NCBI GenBank assembly: GCA_021166775.1
Contig: JAJPEQ010000006.1
Location: 248,001 to 312,000, forward strand
Reading direction: 5' to 3'
DNA: 64,000 bases
Origin: Comamonas sp.
GTDB taxonomy: Bacteria; Pseudomonadota; Gammaproteobacteria; Burkholderiales; Burkholderiaceae_C
Below, piece after piece: positions 61,981 through 64,000 of the stretch (the stretch's first letter is position 1; every line of letters starts with the position of its first letter). The notes beneath the pieces are model-generated. The model worked only from the letters and a program-made list of their open reading frames with translations. It was not told the origin of the DNA and did no database searches. Position numbers and translations under genes: made by a program.

Positions 61981-62712
61981 CTACAACGCCAGCCAGCGAA
62001 ACACCAGCGGCATGAGCACCGCCGCCAGCAGCACCTGCATCCCCAGCGCCAGCCCGGCGTAGGCTCCGGCGCTCGGGTGCACCTGCAGCGCATGCGCCGC
62101 GCCTATGCCGTGCGACGCCGTGCCCAGGCCAAAGCCGCGCATGCGCCATTCCTCCTCGCTGGTGCCCAGACCCATGCGGGTGAAGAGCCAGCGCGCACTG
62201 AGCGCGCCGATCACACCCGTGGGAACGGCAAAGAATGCCGCCAGCGCCGGGATGCCGCCGATCTTCTCGGCGATACCCATGGCCACCGGCGCGGTCACGG
62301 ATTTGGGCGCCAGCGACAGCAGCACCTCACGCGGCAAACCCAGCAGCATCCCCAGGCCGACGGCGGAAACGGCCGCGACACTGCCCCCGACCAGGGCCGC
62401 CAGCACAATGCGGTGCCAGTGGCGGCGCAGCTCGCCCAGGCGCTCGAACAGCGGCCAGCCGAGCGCGACCACCGCCGGCCCGAGCAGAAAGTGGATGAAC
62501 TGCGCCCCGGCAAAATAGGTTTCGTAATCGATGCCGGTCCACACCAGCGCCGTGGCCAGCACCAGCATGCTCCAGAGCACCGGATTGGCCCACGCCGCCT
62601 GGCGGGCGCGACGATAGGCGCTCATGGCCAGCACATAAACCACCAGCGTGGCGGTGAGGCCGAAAAGCGGTTTGGACGCGAGATAGACCCAGAGCGCAAC
62701 GAAATCCGGCAT
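61981..62712 (-). CDS. lrgB: LrgB/CidB family membrane protein
   Basis: A 243-residue inner-membrane protein with about seven hydrophobic segments. The LrgB motif is [20 protein letters not shown], followed by [20 protein letters not shown] and [20 protein letters not shown]. With LrgA it forms a holin-like pair linked to murein hydrolase control, and in some bacteria pyruvate transport. The ATG at 62712 overlaps the lrgA stop (TGATG). Confidence 0.92.
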   Translation of the reverse strand: MPDFVALWVYLASKPLFGLTATLVVYVLAMSAYRRARQAAWANPVLWSMLVLATALVWTGIDYETYFAGAQFIHFLLGPAVVALGWPLFERLGELRRHWHRIVLAALVGGSVAAVSAVGLGMLLGLPREVLLSLAPKSVTAPVAMGIAEKIGGIPALAAFFAVPTGVIGALSARWLFTRMGLGTSEEEWRMRGFGLGTASHGIGAAHALQVHPSAGAYAGLALGMQVLLAAVLMPLVFRWLAL

Positions 62713-63086
62713 CACTGTTCTCCGCCGTCGGTGGTGCGGCCACGCGTGACGCGCAGCACCCAGACGGTGGCCGCCATGCCAGCCCAGGTCGACAGAGTGA
62801 TCGCCACCAGGATGCGCAGCCCGTAGGTGCTCAGCAGGCCCAGATGCGACATGACCCCCACGCCCACCGGAACGAACAACAGCGAGAGGTGACGCAGCAG
62901 GAAATCCGCGCAGGCCGCGACATGGCGGCGAATGCGCGCCAGCCTGAGCAAGGGCAGCAGCAGCACCATGCCGATCACCGGCCCCGGGAACGGCAGATCG
63001 AGCGCATGCGCCAGCAGCTCGCCCAGAGACTGCAGCGCCAGCAGCCAGGCCAAGCCCTTGAGGCCTTCAAAACCCTGATCCGTCAT
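62712..63086 (-). CDS. lrgA: LrgA/CidA family membrane protein
   Basis: A 124-residue inner-membrane protein with four hydrophobic segments. LALQSLGELLAHALDLPFPG with PVIGMVLLLPLL is the LrgA/CidA signature, and LSLLFVPVGVGVMSHLGLL a later conserved stretch. It is the holin-like partner of LrgB. The ATG at 63086 was chosen at the start of the recognisable protein (MTDQGFEG). It diverges from the Rieske oxygenase gene. Confidence 0.9.
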   Translation of the reverse strand: MTDQGFEGLKGLAWLLALQSLGELLAHALDLPFPGPVIGMVLLLPLLRLARIRRHVAACADFLLRHLSLLFVPVGVGVMSHLGLLSTYGLRILVAITLSTWAGMAATVWVLRVTRGRTTDGGEQ

Positions 63087-63220
63087 GGCAGGCGTTCCCG
63101 TCGTGAAAAATGTCGGCGCATGCATGCACCGGTGTGGTCGGTCGATCAGCGCGACACTGTAGGGCAAGCGCACAGCCAGGGCGGCGCAGCCGGTGCCGCG
63201 CCAGGTCATGGGCAGCCACT

Positions 63221-63226
63221 TATAAT
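63221..63226 (+). promoter_or_regulatory. -10 of the Rieske oxygenase gene
   Basis: TATAAT, a perfect -10 hexamer, lies 115 bases before the ATG. No good -35 is at the expected distance. Confidence 0.45.
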
Positions 63227-63241
63227 CGTCCGCTCCGCCCC

Positions 63242-63283
63242 AACCGGCTTCGGCATACCGCGCCCGGCCGGTTTCATTTTTTT
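63242..63283 (+). terminator. Attenuator-like hairpin in the Rieske gene leader
   Basis: AACCGGC (63242-63248) pairs with GCCGGTT (63267-63273), loop of 18, and TCA then seven T follow (63277-63283). If transcription begins near 63233, this would be an early termination signal before the coding region. Confidence 0.4.
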
Positions 63284-63340
63284 CCGCTCGTGCACGCCAC
63301 GCGCAACCTCCCTGTGGGGGGGCTTTAGGTCAGGACGTCC

Positions 63341-64000
63341 ATGTCTGATTTAAGTCTTCAACTGCAGCAGGCCGCAAGCCAACTCCCGGTTTCCAGCTAC
63401 TTTGACGAGGCGCTGCACCAGCGCGAGCGGGCGCTGCTGTTTGCCGCCGGGCCGCGCTACCTCGGGCACAGCCTGAACGCGCCCGAGCCCGGCGACTACT
63501 ATGTGCTGCCGCAGGAAAAAGGCGGGCGGGCGCTGGTTCGCAGTCCCGAGGGACGCATCCAGCTCGTTTCCAACTGCTGCCGCCACCGCCAGGCGCTGAT
63601 GCTCACGGGCCAGGGCAACCTGCGGGCCGAGGGCAAGGGGCACGCGGGCGGCAACATCGTCTGCCCGATCCACCGCTGGACCTACGACAGCACCGGCCAG
63701 CTGCTGGGCGCGCCGCGCTTTGCGAGCAACCCCGGTCTGAACCTGCAGAACTACGCGCTGCGCGAATGGAACGGCCTCATCTTCGAGGACAACGGGCGCG
63801 ACATCGCGGCCGATCTCGCCAGCATGGGCGTGGCCCGGGATCTGTCGTTCGAGGGCTACGTGTTCGACCGTGCCGAGGTGCACGAGTGCAACTACAACTG
63901 GAAGACCTTCATCGAGATCTATCTGGAGGACTACCACGTCGGGCCGTTTCACCCGGGCCTCGGAAACTTCGTCACCGTGGACGATCTCAACTGGCAGTTC
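63341..64000 (+). CDS. Rieske-type aromatic ring-hydroxylating oxygenase, large (alpha) subunit, N-terminal part
   Basis: The gene runs off the window; 220 residues are visible. The Rieske 2Fe-2S ligands are in CCRHRQALML (Cys-x-His) and NIVCPIHRWTYD (Cys-x2-His). The mononuclear iron site starts with EIYLEDYHVGPFHPG (Asp/His-x4-His) near the window end. Such subunits hydroxylate or demethylate an aromatic or quaternary amine substrate; the identity is not settled by the N-terminal part, and betaine/choline-type monooxygenases have the same layout. The ATG at 63341 is the first codon of the conserved frame; no strong Shine-Dalgarno is evident (AGGT, nearby). Confidence 0.88.
   Translation, partial: MSDLSLQLQQAASQLPVSSYFDEALHQRERALLFAAGPRYLGHSLNAPEPGDYYVLPQEKGGRALVRSPEGRIQLVSNCCRHRQALMLTGQGNLRAEGKGHAGGNIVCPIHRWTYDSTGQLLGAPRFASNPGLNLQNYALREWNGLIFEDNGRDIAADLASMGVARDLSFEGYVFDRAEVHECNYNWKTFIEIYLEDYHVGPFHPGLGNFVTVDDLNWQF

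Noticed and set aside
1-64000. CRISPR arrays, insertion sequences, prophage or integrase genes
   Set aside because: I looked for regularly spaced direct repeats, transposase or integrase motifs and terminal inverted repeats and found none.

Overview
The window is about 64 kb of GC-rich, densely coding chromosome from a Gram-negative betaproteobacterium, most likely a member of the Comamonadaceae (Acidovorax/Comamonas-like). The evidence is the gene content (TctAB, DUF3422, several Liv-type and TRAP uptake systems, a Porin_4 porin, the xseB-ispA-dxs operon), the high GC, and small dispersed repeats built around GCGCTTAT/ATAAGCGC dyads that I associate with this family. I see no phage, insertion sequence, CRISPR array or rRNA; the only RNA gene is a tRNA-Arg(CCU).

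Layout. 1-3.1 kb: 3' end of tamB, tRNA-Arg, a small DUF486 membrane protein and a hotdog thioesterase. 3.1-6.7 kb: a livHMGF branched-chain/amide ABC operon without a binding-protein gene. 7-11.3 kb: an EamA exporter with a DUF3422 protein, then tctBA without tctC. 11.3-15 kb: an orphan GspE/PilB-type ATPase, a spermidine-synthase-like protein, a hypoxanthine-DNA glycosylase and a DUF1566 protein. 15.3-20.1 kb: a BMP-family (nucleoside-type) ABC importer with a lipoprotein binding protein. 20.3-24.3 kb: a PAS-GGDEF diguanylate cyclase, a HIT protein and a porin. 24.4-31.5 kb: miaA followed by a LolD-like ATPase, an Hsp20 gene on the other strand with a sigma-32-like promoter, a large FtsX-type permease, a PLP-dependent cysteine synthase/desulfhydrase-like enzyme and an AttH/CrtC-type lipocalin-like protein. 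The ATPase, permease and AttH look like parts of one AttEGH-type lipid/lipoprotein transport system.

31.6-40.7 kb: a seven-gene Liv operon, livG-livF-livK-livK-livK-livH-livM, with three tandem paralogous binding proteins. It lies downstream of a sigma-54 activator gene. The gap between them holds a good -24/-12 promoter candidate, and a 36-bp palindrome over the end of the activator gene sits about 105 bp upstream of the predicted transcription start. 40.8-48.8 kb: an M20 amidohydrolase and a DUF2817 carboxypeptidase-like protein converge on a dipeptide/oligopeptide ABC operon, a plausible peptide uptake and breakdown locus. 49-52.5 kb: modE divergent from modABC, with a ModE-type operator just upstream of modA. 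52.5-58.6 kb: a FUSC-family membrane protein and a TRAP transporter (dctQ-dctM, with dctP convergent). 58.7-63.1 kb: xseB-ispA-dxs (isoprenoid precursors) and lrgAB. The window ends inside a Rieske ring-hydroxylating oxygenase gene.

Many long open frames lie antisense to these genes; they are codon-bias shadows and are omitted. Functions are assigned from recognised family motifs; substrates of the transporters are mostly inference.
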